A stretch of DNA of 64,000 nt from Bacteroidota bacterium (GTDB taxonomy: Bacteria; Bacteroidota; Bacteroidia; Flavobacteriales; Weeksellaceae): assembly GCA_018902795.1 (NCBI GenBank), contig JAHIQD010000004.1, positions 259,269 through 323,268 on the forward strand, read 5' to 3'. This document shows positions 26,777 to 36,922 of the stretch, in pieces (position 1 is the first letter of the stretch; each line of letters starts with the position of its first letter). A program made the translations under genes and the position numbers. Under the pieces are notes generated by a model. That model saw nothing but the letters and a program-made list of their open reading frames with translations. It was not told where the DNA came from and did no database searches.

Positions 26777-27970
26777 TCAGATAACATTCAGTTCTTTTCC
26801 TACTTTTTCAAACGCGGCAATCGCTTTATCCAAATGTTCTTTGGTATGTGCAGCAGAAAGCTGAACCCGGATTCTGGCTTTTCCTTTCGGAACCACGGGA
26901 TAGAAAAATCCGATGACGTAAATTCCTTCATCCATCAATTTTTCCGCCATTTTTTGGGCTAAAGGAGCATCATAGAGCATCACAGGAACTATTGCTGCAT
27001 CGCCATCAGGAATGTCGAAACCTTTTGCTTTCATTTTCGTCCGGAAATATTCTGCGTTTTCCATCACCTGGTCTCTCAGTGAAGTATCATCAGAAATCAT
27101 ATCCAGAACTTTCATCGCTGCACCCACAATTCCCGGAGCCAGTGAATTTGAAAATAAATACGGACGTGAACGCTGTCTCAGCATATCAATGATTTCTTTC
27201 TTTCCGGAAGTAAATCCGCCCAAAGCGCCACCTAAAGCTTTTCCTAAAGTTGAAGTAATAAGATCAACCCTGCCCATCACTTCATTGGCTTCGTGAGTTC
27301 CGCGCCCAGTTTTTCCGATGAATCCGGTAGCGTGGGAATCGTCAACCATTACCAAACAGTCGTATTTTTCAGCCAAATCGCAAACGCCTTTTAAATCGGC
27401 AACAATTCCGTCCATGGAGAAAACACCGTCTGTAACAATGATTCTGAAACGGTGATTTTTTTCAGAAGCAGCTTTTAACTGAGCTTCCAAATCTTCCATA
27501 TTATTGTTTTTGTAACGGTATCTCGCAGCTTTACAAAGCCTAACTCCATCAATAATGGAAGCATGATTAAGTTCATCAGAAATAATGGCATCTTCTTCGG
27601 AAAATAAAGGTTCGAAAACTCCCCCATTCGCATCGAAACAGGCCGCATAAAGAATCGTGTCTTCCATTCCCAAAAACGTTGAAATCTTAGCTTCCAGTTC
27701 TTTATGAATATCCTGAGTTCCACAGATAAAACGGACAGATGACATTCCGTAACCATGGCTTTCAATCATATCCTGAGAAGCTTTCATCACGTGGGGATTG
27801 TTTGAAAGTCCTAAATAATTGTTCGCGCAGAAGTTCAGCAGTTTTTTTCCGTTGGCTTCAATTTCTGCGGATTGTTGGGAGGTAATAATTCTTTCCGTTT
27901 TGAAAAGCCCTTCGTTTTTAATATTTTGTAACTCGTTCTGTAGATTATCGAGATAATTTTTAGAAATCAT
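26777..27970 (-). CDS. kbl: Glycine C-acetyltransferase (2-amino-3-ketobutyrate CoA ligase)
   Basis: A 397-residue PLP enzyme of the alpha-oxoamine synthase family, with NYLGLSNNP, SVRFICGTQDIHKELE, VDDSHATGFIG (PLP-binding Asp) and the PLP lysine in STLGKALGG (Lys244). It cleaves 2-amino-3-ketobutyrate with CoA to glycine and acetyl-CoA in threonine breakdown. The frame stays open 32 codons further upstream, but that extension runs through the terminator of the next gene, and the family starts at MISKNYLDNLQ, so the ATG at 27970 was taken. Threonine dehydrogenase is not in the window. Confidence 0.9.
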   Translation of the reverse strand: MISKNYLDNLQNELQNIKNEGLFKTERIITSQQSAEIEANGKKLLNFCANNYLGLSNNPHVMKASQDMIESHGYGMSSVRFICGTQDIHKELEAKISTFLGMEDTILYAACFDANGGVFEPLFSEEDAIISDELNHASIIDGVRLCKAARYRYKNNNMEDLEAQLKAASEKNHRFRIIVTDGVFSMDGIVADLKGVCDLAEKYDCLVMVDDSHATGFIGKTGRGTHEANEVMGRVDLITSTLGKALGGALGGFTSGKKEIIDMLRQRSRPYLFSNSLAPGIVGAAMKVLDMISDDTSLRDQVMENAEYFRTKMKAKGFDIPDGDAAIVPVMLYDAPLAQKMAEKLMDEGIYVIGFFYPVVPKGKARIRVQLSAAHTKEHLDKAIAAFEKVGKELNVI

Positions 27971-28003
27971 AATTGAAATTTTTAGAAATGCTAATTTAAG
28001 AAA

Positions 28004-28027
28004 AAAGCCTTCATTTCTGAAGGCTTT
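28004..28027 (-). terminator. Terminator of the M1 peptidase gene
   Basis: A perfect ten-base-pair stem, AAAGCCTTCA with TGAAGGCTTT, and on the minus strand a run of six T. Confidence 0.85.
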
Positions 28028-28031
28028 CCTT

Positions 28032-29966
28032 TTATTCTTTAATAAATTTGAGATTCTGACTGTCAATCTTCAGGAGGTAAATTCCCTTTGTCAATGAATT
28101 TACATTGATTGTCTTATCCGAGGAATAGGTGCCGGTTTTAATCATTTTGCCATCCATACTGTAAATTTCATATTTCTGGTTTTTGGTAATTCCGGAAACT
28201 GAAAGCTGATCTTTCACAGGATTCGGGTAAACTTTGATTGCATCTTTTTCGGAATCATTCACGGCAAGAAAACCGGTGTCTTTTGTTACGGTAGAATTTC
28301 TCTGGATGATTTGGTTTTCATAGTTAAACTGAACGGAGGCAACCGGGAAATTTACCAGATGAGCAAACACCTGATTATTCACTGTATTATTCAGAGCCAA
28401 ATATGCAACCTCTCCACCTGTTCCGTTCACCTTAATTGGCAAAGGCATTTCAAAGAAACTTACTGACGGATGACTTTGGGTTTGAGCTACCTGAAATATT
28501 ACGTTTTGATCTGCAGTTTGGTTCCAGCGGATTTGGTAAGTAGGGTAACCTTGTCCGTAGATCCAGTCATTGAAGAATTCCGTAAAATCTTTACCTGTTG
28601 AGAGAAAAAGTGAGTTTTTTAAGTCTTCTGTTTTGGCATAGCTGTAAGCAAGATTAGGTCTTGCGTGGTAATCTTTAAGGGCCGAATAAAAGGCATCATC
28701 TCCTAATATCCATTTGATCATCCGTACCACATAACCGCCTTTTGAATAAGTTAATCTGCCGCTAAAAATGGTATTAATATTATTTAAATTGGCATCGGAA
28801 ACATATACGCTGCCGCCAGCTGAGCTTGTGATGCTGTTCATTTCGCCTGCTAAATAACTCATGAACTGAGTATTAGTCATTAGTAATTTTTCATTCGCTA
28901 CATGTTCTCCGAAGGTTGCGAAACCCTCATTCAGCCAGATATCATTCCATGCACCGCAGGTTACTTTATCACCAAACCACTGGTGAGCCAGTTCGTGTGC
29001 AATAATTCCTCTGCTCCATGCACCCATTGACGACATTGTAGCATGCTCCATGCCGCCGCCCCAGCCAAATTCCATATGTCCGTATTTCTCGTTTCTATAG
29101 GGATATGGCCCGAAAAACTGCTCGAAGGTATTCATCACCGTTTTAGTCCAGTCGATATTTGACATAATGGTTCCGTTAGCAGCAGTGGATGGATATACAT
29201 AATTTACGAAAGGAAAAGGCGGCGTGCCCATGGTGTCATTAAATTTCGTGTAATTCGTGATACCAAGACCGATAAGATATGCAGGAATAGGATAATTGGT
29301 TTGCCAAAAAGTTAGCTTCTTGCCGCCGCCAATGAGGTTTTCCGAAAAAAGTTTTCCGTTGGCAGCTACATTATATTGGGAAGGAGTGGTGATTTTAAAA
29401 TCAACTTTGTCAATCTTATCATTCATACTTTGTTTGGTGGGAAACCATTCCTGAGCTCCGTAGGGTTCAGAAAGGGTAAACAGAACCGGAGTACCACCCT
29501 GCGTCGATATCGTAAAAGCATCACCTGCACTTCCTACGGAGGTCGGAACTCCCGAATATTTTACTGACAGCGAATCTAGCGTTGAAGAGGCAATATTTGC
29601 CGGGAAATCAATTTTTAATTCTTTAGTCGCCAGCTGCGTAAAACTTAGGTTGCTGCCGTGGTATTTTACCTCGGAAACAGCAAGCCCGTCCGAAAGATCA
29701 AAATATATACTGGAAATATTTTGATTGGGAACAAAGTGGCTGGTCACCGTTCCGCTCACCAACCGCTGTGCCGGATCGAGATCCAGTTCAAGCCTCTGAT
29801 ATTTCAGGTCGTAATTTAAGGTATTGGGATTTACGTTGTATCCAATCATTTTTGAATACGTAGTGAGCTCGTTCTGCATCATATTTTTTCTTTCTGCCTC
29901 TTCATGTTTCTGCGAAAAAACCTGGGCGAAAATAAAAGAAAAAGCAATTACATAAAATTTTTTCAT
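28032..29966 (-). CDS. M1 family metallopeptidase with T9SS sorting tail
   Basis: 644 residues: signal peptide (MKKFYVIAFSFIFAQVFSQ), an N-terminal beta-sandwich, the M1 substrate-anchoring motif as GGGMEH (residues 303-308, in place of GAMEN), the zinc site HELAH (324-328) and the third ligand in WLNEGFA (Glu347). It ends with a type IX sorting domain (VYPNPVKDQLSVSG to KGIYLLKIDSQ). A secreted aminopeptidase acting outside the cell or on its surface. It lacks the long helical C-terminal domain of large aminopeptidases N. Confidence 0.93.
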   Translation of the reverse strand: MKKFYVIAFSFIFAQVFSQKHEEAERKNMMQNELTTYSKMIGYNVNPNTLNYDLKYQRLELDLDPAQRLVSGTVTSHFVPNQNISSIYFDLSDGLAVSEVKYHGSNLSFTQLATKELKIDFPANIASSTLDSLSVKYSGVPTSVGSAGDAFTISTQGGTPVLFTLSEPYGAQEWFPTKQSMNDKIDKVDFKITTPSQYNVAANGKLFSENLIGGGKKLTFWQTNYPIPAYLIGLGITNYTKFNDTMGTPPFPFVNYVYPSTAANGTIMSNIDWTKTVMNTFEQFFGPYPYRNEKYGHMEFGWGGGMEHATMSSMGAWSRGIIAHELAHQWFGDKVTCGAWNDIWLNEGFATFGEHVANEKLLMTNTQFMSYLAGEMNSITSSAGGSVYVSDANLNNINTIFSGRLTYSKGGYVVRMIKWILGDDAFYSALKDYHARPNLAYSYAKTEDLKNSLFLSTGKDFTEFFNDWIYGQGYPTYQIRWNQTADQNVIFQVAQTQSHPSVSFFEMPLPIKVNGTGGEVAYLALNNTVNNQVFAHLVNFPVASVQFNYENQIIQRNSTVTKDTGFLAVNDSEKDAIKVYPNPVKDQLSVSGITKNQKYEIYSMDGKMIKTGTYSSDKTINVNSLTKGIYLLKIDSQNLKFIKE

Positions 29967-29996
29967 TTAGTTTAATTTTTGGCTAAAGTTAAAAAA

Positions 29997-30022
29997 AACC
30001 TTTCAATAATTATTGAAAGGTT
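29997..30022. terminator. Perfect-palindrome terminator after dacB
   Basis: A fully symmetrical 26-base palindrome (arm AACCTTTCAATAA) with T runs on the minus-strand side, right after the dacB stop. Confidence 0.85.
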
Positions 30023-30047
30023 AAAAATTTTATGTTTTGTTTGAAGA

Positions 30048-31496
30048 TTAAAGATTCAGTGCAGGTTCCAGAATCTGCTCCATTCTGCTTTTTACCTGAT
30101 CTACAGATCCTGCATAATTATTAATCAATAAAGAAAAAACCAATGTTTTGCCGGTATTTGTTTTCATATAACCTGCCAGCGTCTTTACCTTATTCAGAGT
30201 GCCTGTCTTCGCAAAAATCTGTCCGTTGCCGTTACCGTAAAACCATTTTTTTAAAGTTCCGGACTGGCCGCCCACAGGCAAAGAATCAAAATAAGTTTTA
30301 TAATATTTTTCACCCATCAGATTTGTGAGGAATTTAGCCTGAGAAATAGGAGTTACAAGATTATTCCGGGAAAGTCCGCTTCCATCAATATAATTGAGCC
30401 CGTTGGTATCAAAACCTACTGCACTTAAATGATCGGTAACTACTTTTCGACCCGACTCCAGTGTCTGATTGCCATTTTTCTGAAATCCTACCATTCTCAA
30501 TGTGGCTTCTGCCAGCGCATTATCACTGTGCTGATTGGTATAGAAAACAATTTCAGCTAAAGTTGGCGACTGATAAACGGTAATTATCTCTCTTTTTTCA
30601 GGATTAAGATCCGTACTTTTAGTAACTACTTTGCCGGATACAGACATACCGCTTTTCAGCATCGTCGCTCTCAGCGTATTGGCCAGATAAGCAGGCGCAT
30701 CAGGCAACTTCGTGGTTAAACCTGCACCTTCAAATTTATCAGCATATACCATCTGTTTGATATACGGCGAAATGTAATAGAAGTTTTTATTGTCTGCAAA
30801 AGGGTTCAGCTGTTTTGAGATCAGCTTTTCATTTTGTGGGTTAATGTCTAAAGTAGATCCTGCCGGCAGGTAATAATTTCCGTTTTCCAGCCAAACAATA
30901 TTTTCAGGAAGTTTCTGGGTTTTATTGATTTTGAAAACCGCGGTCTGAATAATAATGTCGCCTTTCACTTTTTTAATTCCTTTATCGCCCATTGCTTTTA
31001 CAAAGTCAGCGATAATTTCACGGTAAGATGATGCTCCTGCCTTATTGGTTCCCAGAGAAGGGTCGCCGCTTCCCACAATGTAAAGATTTCCCTGAAGATT
31101 TCCTTCTGCATCGATATTACCCGAATATTCCAGCTGGGTATTCCAACGGAAATTTTCCCCAAGTAAATTCATTGCAGTTTCTGTCGTCAGAAGCTTTGTG
31201 GTAGAAGCCGGAACCAAAGACGCATTCTCATTATAAGAACTGACTACTTTTTTGGTTTTCGGGTCATAGATCACAAAACCCCACGACGCATTACGCAGAA
31301 CCGGATCATTCATCATGGAATTAATATTAATGTCCACCAGTTCTTTTGGAGACATTAATTTTTCCGGCGAGCCGGAATTCGAAGAATGATTGTCGTAAGA
31401 TTGAGGATAATTTGAAGAAGCGAATGTTCCCTGTCCGAATGCAAGCGATGAAAACGCAAGCGCAGAGGTGATAAATATATTTTTAAGTTGAATCAT
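30048..31496 (-). CDS. dacB: D-alanyl-D-alanine carboxypeptidase/endopeptidase (PBP4 type)
   Basis: 482 residues with a signal peptide and all three penicillin-binding motifs: SxxK as STTK (Ser98, Lys101), SxN as SDN (324-326) and KTG (430-432). The long insert between the first two motifs is typical of class C PBP4/DacB. It trims peptide side chains and cuts cross-links in the periplasmic peptidoglycan. The 148-base gap to priA behind it holds a possible TATTTTTG -7 element and nothing else notable. Confidence 0.92.
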   Translation of the reverse strand: MIQLKNIFITSALAFSSLAFGQGTFASSNYPQSYDNHSSNSGSPEKLMSPKELVDININSMMNDPVLRNASWGFVIYDPKTKKVVSSYNENASLVPASTTKLLTTETAMNLLGENFRWNTQLEYSGNIDAEGNLQGNLYIVGSGDPSLGTNKAGASSYREIIADFVKAMGDKGIKKVKGDIIIQTAVFKINKTQKLPENIVWLENGNYYLPAGSTLDINPQNEKLISKQLNPFADNKNFYYISPYIKQMVYADKFEGAGLTTKLPDAPAYLANTLRATMLKSGMSVSGKVVTKSTDLNPEKREIITVYQSPTLAEIVFYTNQHSDNALAEATLRMVGFQKNGNQTLESGRKVVTDHLSAVGFDTNGLNYIDGSGLSRNNLVTPISQAKFLTNLMGEKYYKTYFDSLPVGGQSGTLKKWFYGNGNGQIFAKTGTLNKVKTLAGYMKTNTGKTLVFSLLINNYAGSVDQVKSRMEQILEPALNL

Positions 31497-31644
31497 TTAA
31501 TTTAACTGTTTGATTATCTGAGTAACTCTTTGTTAAGCTGAAGTATGAAATGCAAAACATAATTTCAACGGTCAAAAATATAAATTATTGCTGACGTACC
31601 GTGTTTTCACCCTTATAAAACGCCGTTAATTTTGTTAATTTTAG

Positions 31645-34092
31645 TTAAAAATCGACAAAAGTCATCTTTTTAATACTCTGATATGCAGTTATTTCGTCAA
31701 ATTCATCGAAACTTTTTAGAACCAACTGCTTGAATTCTGCATATTTTTTGCCGCGCGGAAGTTTAAGTAAAATTTGATACTGATACATTAAATTCAGTTT
31801 CCCAATCGGTGATTTTTCAGGACCAAGAATGCATTCCTCCGGTAAATATTTTCTGAGGATTGAACCCAGAAACTGAGAAGCCCGGTTTACTTTGTCTTCT
31901 TTACGGTGTTTCAGCTCAATCATGATGAGCTTTACATAAGGCGGATAGTGGAATTTTCTTCTCTCTTCCAGAAAATGTACATAAATCTTAGCCGGACTAT
32001 TCTCTTTGATCAACTGAAAAACAGAATGTTGCGGATTGTAAGTCTGAATCAGCACTTTTCCTTCCCCCGAAATTCTTCCTGCTCTGCCCGATACCTGAGT
32101 AATAAGTTGAAAAGCTCTTTCTTCCGCCCTGAAATCCTGAACATACAGCATCGAATCTGCTCTTGGAATAGCAACCAATTCAATATTATCGAAATCCAGA
32201 CCTTTGGAAATCATCTGAGTCCCTACGACGATATCCGTTTCGCCTTCTTCAATTTTCTCATATAATTTTTCATAGGCAAACTTTTTCCGCATCGAATCGA
32301 CATCCATTCTGTCAACCTCTGAATCAGGGAAAAGCCGTGAAACTTCTTCGTGAATCTGCTCTACCCCAACGCCGCGTTCATTCAGATTTTCTGAATGACA
32401 TTTCGGGCAGGCTTTCGGTTTTGAAGCTTTCTGTCCGCAATAATGGCATTTCATTTCATTCGAAAATTTATGATAAGTCATTACCACATCACAGTTTGAA
32501 CAGTAATTGACGTAACCACAACTTTCACATTCAATCACGTTAGCGTAACCACGGCGGTTGTGGAGAATCATCGTCTGCTTTTCCCTTTCGAGCTCCTTCT
32601 TCATTTCATCAATCAGTTTTAAAGAAAAATTTCCAATTACTTTTTTGGAATCCTGCTCTTCTTTAAAGTTGATCAATTCGAATTCAGGAAGTTTTACATT
32701 TCCGAATCGTTCGCCAAGGAAAACATATTTCAGTTTGTCTTTCTGCGCCAGATAATAAGACTCTACGGAAGGCGTTGCTGACCCTAAAATGACATGTGCA
32801 TTGTAAAATTTCGCTAAAACCTGCGACGCATCTTTCGCATTGAAAAAAGGAGAAACTTCTCTCGGTTTGTAGGCAGAATCATGTTCTTCATCCACAACAA
32901 CCAGTCCTAAATTAAGAAAAGGCAGAAACAGCGCATTGCGGGTCCCGATAAGTATTTTGAGGTTGTTATTCTTCACATTCCGCCACACTTCCACCTTTTC
33001 GAAATCGGTCAGTTTCTGGTGATAAAAGCCAAGCTGTTTGCCATATTTTTTTTCTAAACGCTGAACGATTTGTTTTGTAAGAGAAATTTCTGGAAGAAGA
33101 AATAAGACGTTTTTCCCAGCGCCTATTGTTTCTTCAATTTTCTCTAAATAAATATGTGTTTTGCCCGAAGAAGTGACGCCGTGAAGCAGAACATTTTTTC
33201 CAGATTCAAACGCTTCATCGATTTCCTTTATTGATTGAAGCTGAGCCTCAGTCAGTTTTTCCAGATTTTCAATTTCGCCCTCGTAAGTTTCAAGGCGGTC
33301 TTTCTGCAGAAAATATTCCTGAACCAAATTTTTCTCCACCAAAGATTTCAACTGGGAATGTGCAAAATTTCCTTCTTCGAAAATTTCTGATTTTTTAATA
33401 TGAGTTTCAGGATTTTCGGTATGCTTTTCAAGAATTAAAAGGAAGAATTCCTGCTGTTTTGGAGAACGTTTCAGTTCCAGAAGTATTTCCGGAAGTTTTC
33501 TTTTACCTAATTCATCTTCATTTATTTTTAAATATGCTACTTCTTTTGCTCTGTATTTTTCCGCAATTTTTTCATCAATTTCTATATACTGCAAATCGAT
33601 CAGTGAATTGATGGTTTTTACGATTTCTTTTTTGGGAATAAATGCTTCGATCTCCGTAATATTGATCAGCTGCCGAACTTCCAATGCCTGGATAAGATAC
33701 ATTTCGTTCACATCCAAATTCTGGAAATCAACGGTAACATTCGGTTTCAATTTCAGATAGGTTTCGCTTTCCAGCTTTAAGGAAGAAGGAAATGCGAACC
33801 GGTAAATTTCTCCCATATTACAGAGATAATATTCGGAAAGCCACTTCCAGAAGCGGATCTGTTCTTTCGGTAAAATCGGAAAATCATCCAGAATATTAAT
33901 GATTTCCTTCGGAACAAAAGTTTCAGGATCGTTTTGGTGAAGCTCCATGACAATTCCTGTGTAAATTTTCTTTCCGCGAAATGACACCAAAACCCGCATT
34001 CCCGATTCTAATACTCTCACCAATTCGTCGGGAACTTTGTAGGTAAAAGTTCCTTTAAGGTTGAGCGGTAAAATAATTTGGGCGAAATTCAA
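31645..34092 (-). CDS. priA: Primosomal protein N' (replication restart helicase PriA)
   Basis: 815 residues: N-terminal DNA-binding domain (FAQIILPLNLKGTFTYKVP), superfamily 2 helicase core with GVTSSGKTHIYLEK and VVVDEEHDSAYK, then the zinc region with four CxxC pairs (CESC, CSNC, CHYC, CPKC) and the VSGRAGR motif. PriA reloads DnaB at stalled forks. The start is a TTG: no in-frame ATG exists upstream, and the conserved family N-terminus begins right there. A TAAATTTG at 34148-34155 on the minus strand fits a -7 element. Confidence 0.95.
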   Translation of the reverse strand: MNFAQIILPLNLKGTFTYKVPDELVRVLESGMRVLVSFRGKKIYTGIVMELHQNDPETFVPKEIINILDDFPILPKEQIRFWKWLSEYYLCNMGEIYRFAFPSSLKLESETYLKLKPNVTVDFQNLDVNEMYLIQALEVRQLINITEIEAFIPKKEIVKTINSLIDLQYIEIDEKIAEKYRAKEVAYLKINEDELGKRKLPEILLELKRSPKQQEFFLLILEKHTENPETHIKKSEIFEEGNFAHSQLKSLVEKNLVQEYFLQKDRLETYEGEIENLEKLTEAQLQSIKEIDEAFESGKNVLLHGVTSSGKTHIYLEKIEETIGAGKNVLFLLPEISLTKQIVQRLEKKYGKQLGFYHQKLTDFEKVEVWRNVKNNNLKILIGTRNALFLPFLNLGLVVVDEEHDSAYKPREVSPFFNAKDASQVLAKFYNAHVILGSATPSVESYYLAQKDKLKYVFLGERFGNVKLPEFELINFKEEQDSKKVIGNFSLKLIDEMKKELEREKQTMILHNRRGYANVIECESCGYVNYCSNCDVVMTYHKFSNEMKCHYCGQKASKPKACPKCHSENLNERGVGVEQIHEEVSRLFPDSEVDRMDVDSMRKKFAYEKLYEKIEEGETDIVVGTQMISKGLDFDNIELVAIPRADSMLYVQDFRAEERAFQLITQVSGRAGRISGEGKVLIQTYNPQHSVFQLIKENSPAKIYVHFLEERRKFHYPPYVKLIMIELKHRKEDKVNRASQFLGSILRKYLPEECILGPEKSPIGKLNLMYQYQILLKLPRGKKYAEFKQLVLKSFDEFDEITAYQSIKKMTFVDF

Positions 34093-34240
34093 GTTTGAAA
34101 TTTGATGGTTTGGATTATTCGAATCTGTTGAATTTGGTTTTGATTTACAAATTTAATGAAAAAAATACAGCATTGCTACTGAGCTTGCGGTCCGAAGTTA
34201 TTTTGCTTTGAGTAACAACTTAAAGATGATTTAAAAACAA

Positions 34241-34260
34241 AAACGGGCAAAAGCCCGTTT
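34241..34260. terminator. Terminator of the proline dehydrogenase gene
   Basis: AAACGGGC and GCCCGTTT around an AAAA loop. On the minus strand it follows the proline dehydrogenase stop and is trailed by a T-rich tract. The rest of the 228-base gap up to priA holds nothing further that I recognise. Confidence 0.75.
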
Positions 34261-34320
34261 ATTTATATTGTAGTCTGGAATAAATTCCCAGCCTGTTTAC
34301 CCGTTTTTAAAAACTTCGCT

Positions 34321-35487
34321 TTATTTTTTTCTTCTTTTCAGTTCTTTGTCAATCAGTCCAAGTTCTCTGCCGGTTTGGCCGGCAACTGAAGTATTTTCCT
34401 GAGCCCGTCTCGTAAGGTAAGGTACGACATCTTTCACCGGGCCATAAGGAAGATATTTGCAGACATTGTATTTTTCTGCGCCGAGATAATAAGTAATATT
34501 ATCGCTCATTCCGTACAGTTGCCCAAAATAAATCTGATGATGATCGTGAGGTAAACCCATCGCTTTCATTTTATCCATAACCAGTTCGGTAGATTTTTCG
34601 TTGTGGGTACCGAAAAATGCGGAAACAATGTCTAAATTGTTCAACACAAAATCAATCGCTGCATTATAGTTATCGTCAGAAGCCTGCTTGGTTGGCTGAA
34701 TCGGATCAGGATAATTCATTGCTGCTGCGCGTTCCCTTTCTTTTTCCATATACGCTCCGCGGACAAATTTATAGCCCAGGAAATAGTTTTTCGCTTTTGC
34801 TCTTTCTAAATCTTTCGCGAGATACTCCAATCTGCCGGTTCGGTACATCTGTATGGTATTCCAAACAATGGCTTTTTCTCTGTTGAATTTTTCCATCATT
34901 TCGTTCACCAGATCGTCGGTCGCATCCTGCATCCAGCTGTCTTCGGCATCAATCATCAATACTACATTTCTGTCAAATGCCATCTTACAAACTTCCTCAT
35001 ATCTTCTCACTACTCTAGCCCATTCTTCTTTTTGGGAAGCCGTCAGTTCTACTTTTTTTCCCACTTCTTCATAAATTTCAATCCGTCCGAAACCGGTTGG
35101 TTTAAAAACCACAAACGGGATCGCAGGATTTCCTTCAGCAAATTTGATGTTTTGCTTAATTTCTTCACAGGTATCGTCAAAAACACTTTCTTCGGCTTTA
35201 CCTTCAATCGCATAATCGAAAATACTTCCGACGTGATGTTTAAACATCTGCTTTACCACTTTCATGCTTTCCTCACGGGTTTCGCCGCCACAAAACTGCT
35301 CAAACAAAGTTTGTTTAACCACTCCGGTCACAAAAGGAAAATTTTTCTCTACCGTAAAATTAAGTACAGAAATCCCCAATTTTGTAACGACAGGCTGCTC
35401 GATGGCTTTGAACATCCAGTATGCTTTTCTGAGTTGAGAGTCGGTTTTGTCGGCGAATGCAATTTGTGTATTGTTGAAAATGCTCAT
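34321..35487 (-). CDS. Proline dehydrogenase (single-domain)
   Basis: A 388-residue FAD-dependent proline dehydrogenase with the barrel motifs VLMIDAEDSWMQDATDD, FVRGAYMEKERERAA, FGTHNEKSTELVM and the YLPYGPVKDVVPYLTRRAQENTSV region that ends the active site. It oxidises proline to pyrroline-5-carboxylate. The PutA-type aldehyde dehydrogenase domain is absent. The frame goes 28 codons further up, but the ATG at 35487 (MSIFNNTQIAFADKTD) sits behind a TAAATTTG -7 element (minus strand, 35506-35513), so the short start was taken. Confidence 0.9.
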   Translation of the reverse strand: MSIFNNTQIAFADKTDSQLRKAYWMFKAIEQPVVTKLGISVLNFTVEKNFPFVTGVVKQTLFEQFCGGETREESMKVVKQMFKHHVGSIFDYAIEGKAEESVFDDTCEEIKQNIKFAEGNPAIPFVVFKPTGFGRIEIYEEVGKKVELTASQKEEWARVVRRYEEVCKMAFDRNVVLMIDAEDSWMQDATDDLVNEMMEKFNREKAIVWNTIQMYRTGRLEYLAKDLERAKAKNYFLGYKFVRGAYMEKERERAAAMNYPDPIQPTKQASDDNYNAAIDFVLNNLDIVSAFFGTHNEKSTELVMDKMKAMGLPHDHHQIYFGQLYGMSDNITYYLGAEKYNVCKYLPYGPVKDVVPYLTRRAQENTSVAGQTGRELGLIDKELKRRKK

Positions 35488-35528
35488 GGGTAAATTTAAA
35501 TTAAGCAAATTTAACGATACTATATGAA

Positions 35529-35558
35529 TTGATAAAACGAATTTATAGTTTAATTTTG
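35529..35558 (+). promoter_or_regulatory. aroB promoter (TTG-N19-TAATTTTG)
   Basis: TTG at 35529-35531 and TAATTTTG at 35551-35558, 19 bases apart, agree with the Bacteroidota consensus. The leader up to the aroB ATG would be only about 10-15 bases. Confidence 0.6.
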
Positions 35559-35574
35559 TGACAAATTTCATGAT

Positions 35575-36615
35575 ATGATTACAGTTTTAGACCAGAATTT
35601 TTCTCAGCTCAACGTTTTTCTGGAAGGGTTAAAACCTTCAAAACTATTTATTCTGGTTGATGAACACACTCATGAATATTGCCTTCCCACGCTTTTAGGA
35701 AATCTCGATACCGAAATCCCTTTCGAAATCATTGAAATTGAAGCCGGTGAAGAATTGAAAACCATTGAAACCGCAACACAGCTTTGGGAAATACTGTCCG
35801 AATTTGAAGCTGACAGAAAATCTCTAATGGTGAATTTGGGTGGAGGTGTAATTACCGATTTGGGTGGATTTGTAGCTTCCACTTATAAAAGAGGTATTAA
35901 ATTTATCAATCTACCGACGACGCTTTTAGGAATGTGTGACGCTTCCATTGGAGGAAAAACGGGCATTGATCATCAGTTTCTTAAAAACGTGATCGGGACT
36001 TTTGCCGAACCAGAGCAGATTTTTGTTTTCCAGGATTTCCTGTTGACATTACCTTTTGAAGAACTGAGAAGTGGTTTTGCTGAAATGCTGAAGCACGGTT
36101 TAATTGCCGATGAAAAACACTGGACCGATTTAATTTCGATTAACCATTTAACGCCCGAAAACATTTTTCCTTTCATTGAAACTTCGATGAAAATTAAACA
36201 GAAAGTAGTAGAAATTGATTTTAAAGAACAGAATATCCGGAAAACATTAAATTTCGGACACACGATCGGACACGCACTGGAAAGTTTATTTCTTCAAAAA
36301 GATCAACAAATTCCGCACGGTGAAGCGGTTGCACTCGGAATGATTTGCGAAACCCGGCTTTCGTTTCTTGAGAAGTTCATCAGCGAAGAGACTGCAAATG
36401 AAATCATCAAAAACATCAGAAAGTTCTATCCTTATATTGCAATCACTGATTTTGCAACGGGCGATATTATTGGCCTGATGAGGAATGACAAAAAAAACAC
36501 GGACGGAAATATCAGCTTTTCGTTGATTGATAAAATCGGCAGCTGTAAATACGACTGCTCAGTTCCTGAAAAGAAAATCGTTTCTACACTGGATTTTTAT
36601 CAAAATTTGGCTTAA
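35575..36615 (+). CDS. aroB: 3-dehydroquinate synthase
   Basis: A 346-residue NAD-dependent enzyme of the shikimate pathway, turning DAHP into 3-dehydroquinate. It shows the NAD-binding GGGVITDLGGFVASTYKRG, the LPTTLLGMCDASIGGKTGIDH block and the metal-binding NFGHTIGHALE histidines. The length is normal. It is transcribed divergently from proline dehydrogenase. Confidence 0.95.
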   Translation: MITVLDQNFSQLNVFLEGLKPSKLFILVDEHTHEYCLPTLLGNLDTEIPFEIIEIEAGEELKTIETATQLWEILSEFEADRKSLMVNLGGGVITDLGGFVASTYKRGIKFINLPTTLLGMCDASIGGKTGIDHQFLKNVIGTFAEPEQIFVFQDFLLTLPFEELRSGFAEMLKHGLIADEKHWTDLISINHLTPENIFPFIETSMKIKQKVVEIDFKEQNIRKTLNFGHTIGHALESLFLQKDQQIPHGEAVALGMICETRLSFLEKFISEETANEIIKNIRKFYPYIAITDFATGDIIGLMRNDKKNTDGNISFSLIDKIGSCKYDCSVPEKKIVSTLDFYQNLA

Positions 36616-36922
36616 TCCTAACAATTCAGAGCTATTCACAGCATAATACTGCTTATTTTTCTCCATTTTTCTTTTATCTATTTTTTTGATTTTAATTAAT
36701 TGAAAATCACTTTTTTATACATATTTAATTTTAAACTATTGTTTAATTTTTCCGCAAATTAATTGATTTTGGCACAGCGTTTGTCACTTCCCTCATGTAA
36801 AACGAATTTAAAAACGTGAATTTGACAAGGCTTTTTAAAATAAAACAGATTTACTAATACAATCTTTTTTAACACAACAGCCATTATCAAATTCATAAAA
36901 AAATTAATTAAAATTTAATATT
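36616..36922. other. 307-base AT-rich intergenic region
   Basis: No reading frame of note and no RNA gene was recognised. It must hold the promoter of the barrel gene that follows, but no full TTTG-N19-TAnnTTTG pair was found. The base before the coding start is very A/T-rich (AAAAAATTAATTAAAATTTAATATT), as for highly expressed flavobacterial genes. Confidence 0.5.

Noticed and set aside
27971..28066. N-terminal extension of kbl by 32 codons
   Set aside because: The extension runs through a perfect terminator hairpin, and the known N-terminus of the enzyme starts later.
35032..35493. 153-residue plus-strand frame opposite proline dehydrogenase
   Set aside because: Lies fully antisense to a conserved enzyme, has no family features and no ribosome-binding context.
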